A DNA stretch of 64,000 nucleotides, taken from Rhodoblastus sp963703385. Its GTDB lineage: Bacteria > Pseudomonadota > Alphaproteobacteria > Rhizobiales > Beijerinckiaceae. This document shows positions 1 through 6,118 of the stretch, one piece after another. Below the pieces are notes generated by a model. The model was given only the letters and a program-made list of their open reading frames with translations. It searched no databases and was not told the origin of the DNA. The first letter of the stretch is position 1. The number at the start of each line of letters is the position of its first letter. The DNA lies in contig OY969816.1 in the NCBI GenBank assembly GCA_963703385.1, positions 3,720,001-3,784,000 of the forward strand, in the 5' to 3' direction. The position numbers were made by a program, and so were the translations under genes.

Positions 1-4
1 CTGA

Positions 5-27
5 AGAGCGAACAATGCCTTCGCTCT
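5..27. other. Perfect hairpin at the window edge
   Basis: AGAGCGAA (5-12) and TTCGCTCT (20-27) form an 8-bp perfect stem around a 7-base loop. No T-run follows, so it may be the tail of whatever lies to the left, or a structured leader. The sequence gives no more. Confidence 0.4.
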
Positions 28-132
28 GGCCCAAGGGTCGCAACCGCCGTGCCAGATCGCGGTGGCGATAAAATACAATTTGAAATCAATAAGATAAGAC
101 TTGCGGCCTGAATGCGGCCGGTTCGACGCTCG

Positions 133-148
133 TGTCGCGACTGCAACA
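133..148 (+). promoter_or_regulatory. NifA upstream activator site (TGT-N10-ACA)
   Basis: TGT at 133-135 and ACA at 146-148 are separated by exactly ten bases, the known NifA enhancer spacing. The site lies about 75 bases upstream of the -24/-12 element at 210-225, in the usual range for an enhancer contacted by DNA looping. Its pairing with a near-consensus sigma-54 promoter makes chance unlikely. Confidence 0.8.
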
Positions 149-209
149 AACCCGACACGTTTGAAGCCCGGCGCCAGGGCTCGGCGGCGAAAATGGCAGG
201 AAAATCCTG

Positions 210-225
210 TGGAACGGGCCTTGCA
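210..225 (+). promoter_or_regulatory. sigma-54 (-24/-12) promoter of the ferredoxin gene
   Basis: TGGAACGGGCCTTGCA matches the RpoN consensus TGGCACG-N4-TTGCA at every defined position except the fourth. GG and GC have the obligatory spacing. The predicted start of transcription is about 25 bases before the ATG at 261, and a GGAG ribosome site lies at 251-254. Confidence 0.88.
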
Positions 226-260
226 GCGTTTCCCGGTCCATCCGGACCAAGGAGCCAAAA

Positions 261-626
261 ATGCCTAATGTCACCTTTTCGTCGCCATTGCTGCACAAGG
301 ACGTGACCGTCTATGCGGTCGCGGGCGACACCAAGACCATCCTCGCCGTGGCCGAGGCCAACAGGATTCCGATCCCGTTCGAATGCAAGGACGGAAATTG
401 CGGCTCGTGCCTGGTCGAGGTCATCACCCTCACCGGCAAGACCATGGGCTCGCTGCTGACCGACAAGGAGAAGGATCTGCTCAAGTCGCTCGGCAAGATC
501 ACCGCCGAGGACATTCGCCGCGCCGAACTCGAGGATATCGCGCCGCGCTGGCGCTCCGCCTGCCAATACATCGTCCGCGACCAGGACATTCTGGTGAAGT
601 TTTCGGGCGCGCCGGGCAGCGCTTGA
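261..626 (+). CDS. [2Fe-2S] ferredoxin of the nif regulon
   Basis: A 121-residue plant/adrenodoxin-fold ferredoxin, expected to be a soluble one-electron carrier. Cluster ligands are Cys42, Cys47 and Cys50 (C-X4-C-X2-C in ECKDGNCGSC) plus Cys101. Such small ferredoxins in nif clusters (FdxD-like in Rhodobacter) supply or shuttle electrons for nitrogenase or protect it; which partner is used here cannot be read. The gene faces the nifB operon on the opposite strand and has its own NifA site and sigma-54 promoter, so it should be co-induced with nif genes. Start chosen from the GGAG at 251-254. The ferredoxin assignment is firm; the specific symbol is not, because several nif-linked [2Fe-2S] subfamilies share this pattern. 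Confidence 0.9.
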   Translation: MPNVTFSSPLLHKDVTVYAVAGDTKTILAVAEANRIPIPFECKDGNCGSCLVEVITLTGKTMGSLLTDKEKDLLKSLGKITAEDIRRAELEDIAPRWRSACQYIVRDQDILVKFSGAPGSA

Positions 627-634
627 GGCGATAT

Positions 635-667
635 GAAAAAGCCCCCGGTTCGCGCTGGCGCCGGGGG
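635..667 (-). terminator. Intrinsic terminator, minus strand
   Basis: CCCCCGG (642-648) pairs with CCGGGGG (661-667). Read on the minus strand the hairpin is followed by CTTTTT, a classic rho-independent layout that would end the nifB-to-SIR2 transcript. On the plus strand it lies 16 bases after the ferredoxin stop and could also slow that transcript. Confidence 0.6.
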
Positions 668-686
668 TCGATCCGTTGGGGAATCC

Positions 687-856
687 CTTCTCCCCTTGCG
701 GGAGAAGGTGGATCGCGCCGAAGGCGCGAGACGGATGAGGGGGAAACCCTCAACGACGGAGTTGGGCGCCATCCCCCTCATCCGGCGCCATAGCCCGTCG
801 AAAGACGGGCGTCGTTCGACGCCCTATGTCGCCACCTTCTCCCGCAAGGGGAGAAG
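687..856. repeat. Large imperfect palindrome (REP/MITE-like intergenic element)
   Basis: A 25-bp arm at 687-711 is repeated as a perfect inverted copy at 832-856. Inside it, 732-743 (CGGATGAGGGGG) is mirrored at 773-784, and 793-810 is a small GCCCGTC-GAAA-GACGGGC hairpin. The whole can fold into one long cruciform. Similar 'ccttctcccgcaaggggag' palindromes are common between genes of Rhizobiales. No second copy was noticed in this window, and no open reading frame in it looks genuine. Confidence 0.75.
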
Positions 857-862
857 GAGCGC

Positions 863-1726
863 TCACGCCAATTTGTCGACCAGCTCCGCCAGCGGCGCCT
901 TCACGACAATCATGTTCAGCTCGCGCAGGAATTTTTCCTCGTTGCGCGTCAATTTGTCGGGGCCGATAAGAATGTAATTCGTCCCGGCGGAATATTTCGT
1001 GATCTGCCGCGCATAGGTGCGCAGCATCTGGTCGTAAAAGCGGCAACCGATGAAGACGAAGCCGCGCGTCGCGCGGATTTTCTTCACGGCGGCCGGGATC
1101 GGCGTCTGGATGTCGATCTCGGTCAGTACTTCGACATAGTCGGAATCGGCGACGAGAAAATTCTTCGCCGGAACCACGCCGCCGTGCGGCTTGTAGAGCA
1201 GGGTTCCGCCCGCCGCTGCGTCGCCGGCGATTTCCGCGCCGGACGGGTCATAGGATTTGTGCCAGATGTCGGAAAATTCCAACGCGCGCGAAATACCTTG
1301 AATCTCGCGCCAGTCCGCGCGTCCGGCCAGCGCCTGGCGCATCGCGGAATCATACCAGACATCGACGATCAGCGGCAGGTTTTTGAGCTTCGCCAGGGCG
1401 CGGTGCAGCGGCGTCGGCTCGGCAGGTTTCGCAAAAATATCCGCCATGAAGGCGGTGAGCGTCTTGCGGTGGCGGCGCTGTTCGATGAATTGCGCCACGC
1501 CCCACATGTTGGTGCGGATGCGCCCCGGCGCCGGGGCGCGCAGATGCAGCGCGGCGGCGACGGCTTCCGGCGTCGTCGGCGCCTCGCTCTTGACGTCGGA
1601 AGCGGCGAAAACGCCGGGGCCGACATAGGGGATCAGCGCGCCTTCCTTAAGGCCGGCGGCGATTTCATCGATCAGCCAGCCGGGCTCCGGCAGGCTGGCG
1701 GAGACGGGGAGGGTGGGCTCAAGCAT
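863..1726 (-). CDS. SIR2-like (SIR2_2-type) protein, last gene of the nifB operon
   Basis: A 287-residue soluble protein with three hallmarks of the SIR2-like NAD-binding fold: a glycine loop YVGPGVF (34-40), the K-P-H-G-G segment (179-183) that corresponds to the L-x-x-H-G motif, and FIGCRFYDQ (225-233), which corresponds to the G-Y-S-F-x-D motif of the family. It lacks the zinc cysteines of protein deacetylases. Its start overlaps the nifT stop by 8 bases, so it is translationally coupled to nif genes. SIR2-like domains elsewhere act as NAD hydrolases or sensors, including in phage defence; here the context argues for a role tied to nitrogenase or its redox state. That is inference: no function can be assigned. 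Confidence 0.75.
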   Translation of the reverse strand: MLEPTLPVSASLPEPGWLIDEIAAGLKEGALIPYVGPGVFAASDVKSEAPTTPEAVAAALHLRAPAPGRIRTNMWGVAQFIEQRRHRKTLTAFMADIFAKPAEPTPLHRALAKLKNLPLIVDVWYDSAMRQALAGRADWREIQGISRALEFSDIWHKSYDPSGAEIAGDAAAGGTLLYKPHGGVVPAKNFLVADSDYVEVLTEIDIQTPIPAAVKKIRATRGFVFIGCRFYDQMLRTYARQITKYSAGTNYILIGPDKLTRNEEKFLRELNMIVVKAPLAELVDKLA

Positions 1727-1934
1727 CGGCCGATTCCAGCTTTTTCGCTTCGACCGTCACCGGCAGCTTGGTGTCCGCCGGCAGGTCGGGAAGGAGCAGA
1801 ATCCAGCCGTTCTTCAGCGTGATCTTGCCGCCCCAGATCGGATCGCGCTCGGTCGAGACGATCGCCTCTTCGAGGTCCTTTTTCGGCACATAGGCTGACA
1901 GGCCTTTCGGCGTGGAGCGGATCATGACCTTCAT
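1719..1934 (-). CDS. nifT: NifT/FixU family protein
   Basis: A 71-residue protein starting MKVMIRSTPKGLSAYVPKKD, with the WGG (34-36) and L-x-N-G-W-x-L-x-L-P pattern typical of NifT (FixU in rhizobia). It is a small cytoplasmic accessory protein of nif operons; its biochemical role is unknown and mutants usually keep nitrogenase. The ATG at 1932-1934 overlaps the nifZ stop (ATGA type) and its own stop overlaps the SIR2-like start. Longer in-frame starts would run into nifZ and are not supported. Family length is about 70-75 residues, which fits. Confidence 0.92.
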   Translation of the reverse strand: MKVMIRSTPKGLSAYVPKKDLEEAIVSTERDPIWGGKITLKNGWILLLPDLPADTKLPVTVEAKKLESADA

Positions 1935-2227
1935 GGCGTAGCGCCTTTCTGTGGGGTAAGAGGCTCGCAGGGCTTCAGCTCCTTGCCGCGCATCCCGACG
2001 ATGGTTCCGCGCTCGACCCATTCGACCGCGTAAATGTAGAATTGCTGGAGGAATGTGCCGATGTCGCGCACATAGCCGACATCGCCCTTGCGCACGATGA
2101 TCTCGCCGATGTCCTTGAGCGGATAGGTGCCGTCGTTGCGGATATGTTTGAGCGACACCACCTTGGCGCCCGGCATGTAAACGGGATCGTCGAAGATTTC
2201 GACCGTCTGTTCGCGTCCCACGCCCAT
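1931..2227 (-). CDS. nifZ: Nitrogen fixation protein NifZ
   Basis: A 98-residue NifZ. The family signature is visible as EIFDDPVYMPGAKVVSLKHI followed by a G-E-I-I-V-R-K-G-D-V-G-Y-V stretch and Q-F-Y-I-Y-A-V-E. In Azotobacter NifZ helps form the second P-cluster of the MoFe protein. The start is supported by a strong GGAGGAGG about 8 bases upstream of the ATG. It sits 17 bases after the LRV gene and overlaps nifT by 4 bases, so it belongs to the nifB transcript. Confidence 0.93.
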   Translation of the reverse strand: MGVGREQTVEIFDDPVYMPGAKVVSLKHIRNDGTYPLKDIGEIIVRKGDVGYVRDIGTFLQQFYIYAVEWVERGTIVGMRGKELKPCEPLTPQKGATP

Positions 2228-2244
2228 ATCAGTCCTCCTCCATT

Positions 2245-3015
2245 TCAGCTCTCCTCTTGGGCGAGGCGGCTTCGCGCCGTTTCGGCGACCGCCTCGTCGG
2301 GGTCGTTCCTCAGCCGGGCGATAAGGTCGAGCGGCGCGCGTTCGGCCACGACATGACGGACGCGCAGATCCGGATCGGCCGCGAACAGGATCAGGGCGGC
2401 CGGGGCGATGCGCTGCGCCGCCTCGCGCCGCACCAGCGGATCGGGGTCGCCGGACAGCGCCGCCAGCCTTTCGACCGGCAGGCGCCGCGCCACGGTCCGG
2501 CGCACCTCCGGCTCCGGATCGTCGATCTTGATCGGCAGCAGGGCCGGATCGAGACGCCGGGCGACGGTGAGCCGCACGTAATAATCCTCGTCCTGCGCCA
2601 TGGCCAAAAGCTCGGCGCCTTCGAGCCGCATGGCGCAGGCGATGCGCACCTTGCGGTCGCGGTCCCGCCGCATGTCCTTGACCCGCGCCAGCGGCAGCCG
2701 CATGGCCACCATGGCGCGGACTTCGGCCTCCTTGTCCGACATCAGGCGGGCGATCTCGAACAGGGAGGCATGTTTGGCGGCCAGAGTCCGCACCTCGAAA
2801 TAGGGATGGTCGAGGTAGCGGCCGGCCAGTCCCGGATTGCCCGAGAAAAACTTGTCGATGCGCCTGGCGCGCACGTCGCGCACGCAGACGCGCCCCAGCA
2901 CGCAGCGGCCGAGCGCCCGCATCTCCTGATGCGGACAGTCCTCGCAGGAAAAGGCGCGACCGGTCCAGTCCGTCGCCTGTTCCGGCGCGCAGCAGCCGTT
3001 CGCCGCCTCTGCCAT
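2245..3015 (-). CDS. 4Fe-4S leucine-rich-repeat-variant (LRV) protein
   Basis: A 256-residue protein with a short cysteine-rich N-terminus (Cys8, Cys9, Cys24, Cys27, Cys38, Cys44) followed by about eight 24-residue helical repeats (for example D-P-E-P-E-V-R-R-T-V-A-R-R-L-P and D-P-D-P-L-V-R-R-E-A-A). This is the arrangement of the Azotobacter vinelandii LRV iron-sulfur protein, which is also encoded next to nifB-fdxN. The family carries a [4Fe-4S] cluster; its job is unknown, with protein-protein scaffolding in cofactor assembly the usual guess. Start ATG 3013-3015 was chosen because the upstream in-frame region is antisense-like sequence over fdxN. It lies 11 bases after the fdxN stop. Confidence 0.88.
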   Translation of the reverse strand: MAEAANGCCAPEQATDWTGRAFSCEDCPHQEMRALGRCVLGRVCVRDVRARRIDKFFSGNPGLAGRYLDHPYFEVRTLAAKHASLFEIARLMSDKEAEVRAMVAMRLPLARVKDMRRDRDRKVRIACAMRLEGAELLAMAQDEDYYVRLTVARRLDPALLPIKIDDPEPEVRRTVARRLPVERLAALSGDPDPLVRREAAQRIAPAALILFAADPDLRVRHVVAERAPLDLIARLRNDPDEAVAETARSRLAQEES

Positions 3016-3026
3016 CGTGCGCCCGA

Positions 3027-3221
3027 CTAGGCGGGCACGCAGGTCTTCGGCACCGGGCAGACCTCGACGCATTGCGGCTTGTCGAAGCTGCCTTCGCATT
3101 CGGTGCATTTTTTCGGATCGATGATATAGGTGTCGCCCTTCATCCTGATCGCGGCGTTGGGGCATTCGAATTCGCAGGCGCCGCAGACGGTGCATTGCGA
3201 AACGATGATCTTGTAAGCCAT
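3027..3221 (-). CDS. fdxN: 2[4Fe-4S] ferredoxin FdxN
   Basis: A 64-residue bacterial-type ferredoxin. One cluster motif is C10-x2-C13-x2-C16-x3-C20-P, the other C39-x2-C42-x8-C51-x3-C55-P; the eight-residue spacer in the second motif is the Chromatium/FdxN type. FdxN genes directly after nifB are the rule in alphaproteobacterial diazotrophs. The protein serves NifB-dependent cofactor synthesis or electron supply to nitrogenase reductase. An additional Cys61 lies near the end. It is co-transcribed with nifB (58-base gap). Confidence 0.95.
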   Translation of the reverse strand: MAYKIIVSQCTVCGACEFECPNAAIRMKGDTYIIDPKKCTECEGSFDKPQCVEVCPVPKTCVPA

Positions 3222-3279
3222 GGGATTGCTCCATTTTTTTTACTTTCGCGGCCGCAAGAGGCCGGGAAATGGGTTGAAA

Positions 3280-4743
3280 TCAGGCCGTCAGCGCGATTTC
3301 GGCTTCGCCGAATTTCTCGCGATAGGCTTCCGCCAGCGAGGTCTCGATATATTCGAAGGCCCATTTGTCGCTGGCCTCTATGCCGGCGGCTTTCAGCATG
3401 TCCTTGGGGCAGTCGCCGATCCTGGCGCACAGCACGAAGGAGACGCCATCCAGCGCTGCGATCACGCCATCCAGCGTCGCGTCTTCGCCAAAGCCGCCGA
3501 GGCAATATTGCTCGACCTTGCGATGACCGACGAAGGCGATGCCCCTGGCCCCGACTTCGTAAACCTGGAACTCCCTGGCGTGGCCGAAATGCTCGTTGAC
3601 GCGGCCGCCGCCCTTGGTCGCCACGGCGAAAAGCAGGCTCTGGTCGGCCGCCGCCTTGACCTCCTCAATGGCGGCGGCTTTGGCCGCGACATGGTCGCCG
3701 CGCTCCCTGGCGACGATTTCGCGATAGGCCTCGCGCTTGGACGGGTCGTAGGCGACCTCCTCGGGGAGTTGGTCGAGGGTGAACTCCTGGCCGCGATCCT
3801 CGCCGAGCAGGCCGACCGCGTCGGCGCGGCACTGGCGGCAATGGCGCATCAGCTTGGCGCCCCCTTCCAGCTTGTCCTGCAGCGCCTTCAGCTCCATCGC
3901 GGTGGGGCCGCGCTGGCCGGTCAGGCCGAAATGCGTGCCATGGGCGGGGTCGGAGATCAGCGGCATGACATTGTGCAGGAAGGCGCCGCGCGCCTTCACC
4001 CACTTGTTCACTTCGACCAGATGCTCGTCATTGATCCCCGGGATCATGACGGAATTGACCTTGGTCAGAACGCCTCGCGCGGAAAGCATTTCGAGGCCGA
4101 GCATCTGGCGCTCGTGCAGGATCTGCGAGGCCTCGACGCCGAACCAGCGTTTGTTCTGGTAGTAGATCCACGGATAGATCTTGGCGCCGATCTCGGGATC
4201 GACCATGTTGATGGTGATCGTCACATGATCGACATTCATCGCCGCCAGTTCGTCGACATGATCCGGCAAGGCGAGGCCATTGGTGGAGATGCAGAGCTTG
4301 ACGTCGGGAATGTCCTTGGAGATCTCGGCAAAAGTCGCCTTGGACTTGCGCCAGTCGTAGCAGGCGTCGCCCGGCCCGGCGATGCCGAGCACGGAAAGCT
4401 GCGGCACCTCGTTGGCCACGGCGACCACTTTTCGCCGCGCCTGATCGGGGGTGAGCTTTTCCGAAACCACGCCGGGACGGCTCTCGTTGGCGCAATCATA
4501 TTTGCGGTTGCAGTAATGGCACTGGATGTTGCAGGCCGGCGCGACGGCGACATGCATGCGCGCGAAATAATGATGCGCCTCTTCCGAATAGCAGGGGTGG
4601 TCCTTGATCTTCTCCCAGACATCCGCCGCCATATCGGACGGCTTGTCCGAGGAGCCGCATGAGGATGAGGAGCATCCGCCGCCGGAGAGCTTGGCGCGCA
4701 TCGATTCAAGGTCGATCGGCTGCAATTGGTCGAGAGAAAGCAT
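3280..4743 (-). CDS. nifB: FeMo-cofactor biosynthesis protein NifB (radical SAM)
   Basis: A 487-residue NifB. It makes the [8Fe-9S-C] precursor (NifB-co) of the nitrogenase cofactor. After a Gly/Ser/Cys-rich head (C24, C29) comes HPCYSEEAHHYFARMH and the radical-SAM motif C71-x3-C75-x2-C78, then a NifX/NafY-like cofactor-binding domain over roughly the last 120 residues (F-A-V-A-T-K-G-G-G ... H-F-G-H-A). The frame is open to 4941, but the ATG at 4743 is the right start: it has GGAGG 6 bases upstream, and the sigma-54 promoter at 4775-4789 lies inside the longer frame. First gene of a run nifB-fdxN-LRV-nifZ-nifT-SIR2-like. Confidence 0.96.
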   Translation of the reverse strand: MLSLDQLQPIDLESMRAKLSGGGCSSSSCGSSDKPSDMAADVWEKIKDHPCYSEEAHHYFARMHVAVAPACNIQCHYCNRKYDCANESRPGVVSEKLTPDQARRKVVAVANEVPQLSVLGIAGPGDACYDWRKSKATFAEISKDIPDVKLCISTNGLALPDHVDELAAMNVDHVTITINMVDPEIGAKIYPWIYYQNKRWFGVEASQILHERQMLGLEMLSARGVLTKVNSVMIPGINDEHLVEVNKWVKARGAFLHNVMPLISDPAHGTHFGLTGQRGPTAMELKALQDKLEGGAKLMRHCRQCRADAVGLLGEDRGQEFTLDQLPEEVAYDPSKREAYREIVARERGDHVAAKAAAIEEVKAAADQSLLFAVATKGGGRVNEHFGHAREFQVYEVGARGIAFVGHRKVEQYCLGGFGEDATLDGVIAALDGVSFVLCARIGDCPKDMLKAAGIEASDKWAFEYIETSLAEAYREKFGEAEIALTA

Positions 4744-4774
4744 GATCGCCTCCGCTAAAGTTCGGGAGGGTTTC

Positions 4775-4789
4775 GCAAGCCCCGTGCCA
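4775..4789 (-). promoter_or_regulatory. sigma-54 (-24/-12) promoter of nifB
   Basis: On the minus strand the site reads TGGCACGGGGCTTGC, a full match to TGGCACG-N4-TTGC. Transcription should start near 4763, giving a leader of about 20 bases before the nifB ATG at 4743. This makes any start further upstream (ATG at 4860 or 4941) impossible for this transcript. Confidence 0.93.
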
Positions 4790-4850
4790 GAGCAGGGCGC
4801 CCGGTTTTCCGGGCCTTTTTTCGAGGGGGCGCCGGACATGGCCATCGGCG

Positions 4851-4866
4851 TGTCGCTCATGCGACA
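4851..4866 (-). promoter_or_regulatory. NifA upstream activator site for nifB
   Basis: TGT (4851-4853), ten bases, ACA (4864-4866). It lies about 62 bases upstream of the nifB -24/-12 element. The same enhancer-plus-promoter pair is found before the ferredoxin gene at 133-225, which supports both. Confidence 0.85.
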
Positions 4867-5029
4867 TGATTTGTCGGAGAGACTCTCTCTTGCGCGTTCC
4901 CTCGAAAAGATGTCGTTTGGCGCATTGAGAAAATAAAGCATGAGCAGCGCAGCGCAAAAAAAAGCGATCGAGAATTACCGCACCCACCTCGCCCGGCGCG
5001 GTTCACCTCCGTCAATTCGTTGATCTCTG

Positions 5030-6031
5030 TCAGTCAGTAAAAGGTGTTTCAGAAACGCGAATAGGAACTTTGCCACCGATAAGCGACCGCGCATACTCCA
5101 CTTGTGGTTGTTGGTTCTTGCTTGGGCCAACGACAATTCGCTTTATCGGCAGTTCGACGTTTAATGACGAGAATAGCGCAATATGCGTTTTGCTTCCGGG
5201 AAAATCGTGAAGCTCCTTAAAGGGAGGGATCCCCGCGAAGTCCTCAGATTTGCCGTGTTTTTCCATCATGGCCCTGGAATGAGGCAACGCGAGAATTCGT
5301 AACTCGCGCTCCTCGCTGAACCCTCGATGCTTAAACGCCGTGGCCGCATTCAAGAAGGGACCAACGAAAGCGTCTCGAATGACGGTCTCTCCGCGCATTG
5401 CGGAAACGATCATATTGCCTGTTTCGTCTATCAAACTGGAAAAATGCTTGTCCAGAAGCGCGAACTCATCAAGGTATATGGCAGGCATCAAGTCTAACGA
5501 TAACCAATAATGAGCTTTCCATTCTTGAGCCAATAGCCCGTCTAAAGCAACAGAATCAAAAACAAGTGCGAATCGACCGTCATCGCCGCCATACCCACGC
5601 CACTGGCTTAACAAGCCATTTTCGCGTTCGTATTCTTGGTCTCGTGAGTGACTGCAAAACGAGCAGATGAACGGCTGAGCCACCGCCGCGTTGCCATGAA
5701 ATAAAATATCCAAGTGATCGTCAACAAAGCGTTCAGCCAGAGCGCGGGCTGAACTTTGAACACCACCGCATCTGTCAATAGCGCTTTTCGCTTTTCGTGA
5801 GATCCTCTGTTGTCTCACAATCTCTTTCTTCGCCCTGTCCTCGATTGCCCTCGCCAAGGGATCCCGAAGCATTTTCATTTCAAGGCGGTCATTCAGTTCA
5901 GCGAAATGGGTCGCCCAAAGTGTGTTGCTTTCCCAAATTCCTTTCAAACCGGCTCGGTTAGTGTAGTGGTGCAATTCCGGGTTCGCTTGAAGCAATTCGG
6001 TGTTGGAAATCCACGGACCAATATTGACCAT
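5030..6031 (-). CDS. DUF2971 family protein
   Basis: A 333-residue cytoplasmic protein. The N-terminus has H-H-Y-T (21-24), L-W-A-T (38-41) and E-L-N-D (45-48), and the middle has SQWRGYG (142-148) followed by F-A-L-V-F-D; these are the DUF2971 signatures. No catalytic role is established for the family. The HYT opening faintly resembles ART-fold proteins such as DarT, but that link is only a guess. Its base composition is visibly more AT-rich than the nif genes on either side, and nifA and nifB are normally adjacent, so this looks like an inserted cargo gene. It shows no NifA or sigma-54 site of its own. Confidence 0.78.
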   Translation of the reverse strand: MVNIGPWISNTELLQANPELHHYTNRAGLKGIWESNTLWATHFAELNDRLEMKMLRDPLARAIEDRAKKEIVRQQRISRKAKSAIDRCGGVQSSARALAERFVDDHLDILFHGNAAVAQPFICSFCSHSRDQEYERENGLLSQWRGYGGDDGRFALVFDSVALDGLLAQEWKAHYWLSLDLMPAIYLDEFALLDKHFSSLIDETGNMIVSAMRGETVIRDAFVGPFLNAATAFKHRGFSEERELRILALPHSRAMMEKHGKSEDFAGIPPFKELHDFPGSKTHIALFSSLNVELPIKRIVVGPSKNQQPQVEYARSLIGGKVPIRVSETPFTD

Positions 6032-6118
6032 TGAAACCTCGCACGGTGCGAATCAATGCGAAGTCTCCATTAAGCCAATCGCTTCCGCAACGCGTTCGAG
6101 GCGCGGTTGCCCTACCCA

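Noticed and set aside
27..42. TGGCCCAAGGGTCGCA, a second -24/-12-like match upstream of the ferredoxin
   Set aside because: GG and GC spacing fits, but it lies more than 200 bases from the gene and the match at 210-225 is clearly better and correctly placed.
863..1726. SIR2-like gene as a Thoeris/DSR-type phage defence gene
   Set aside because: No TIR, effector or other defence gene is adjacent, and it overlaps nifT in a nif operon, so a nif-related role is the simpler reading.
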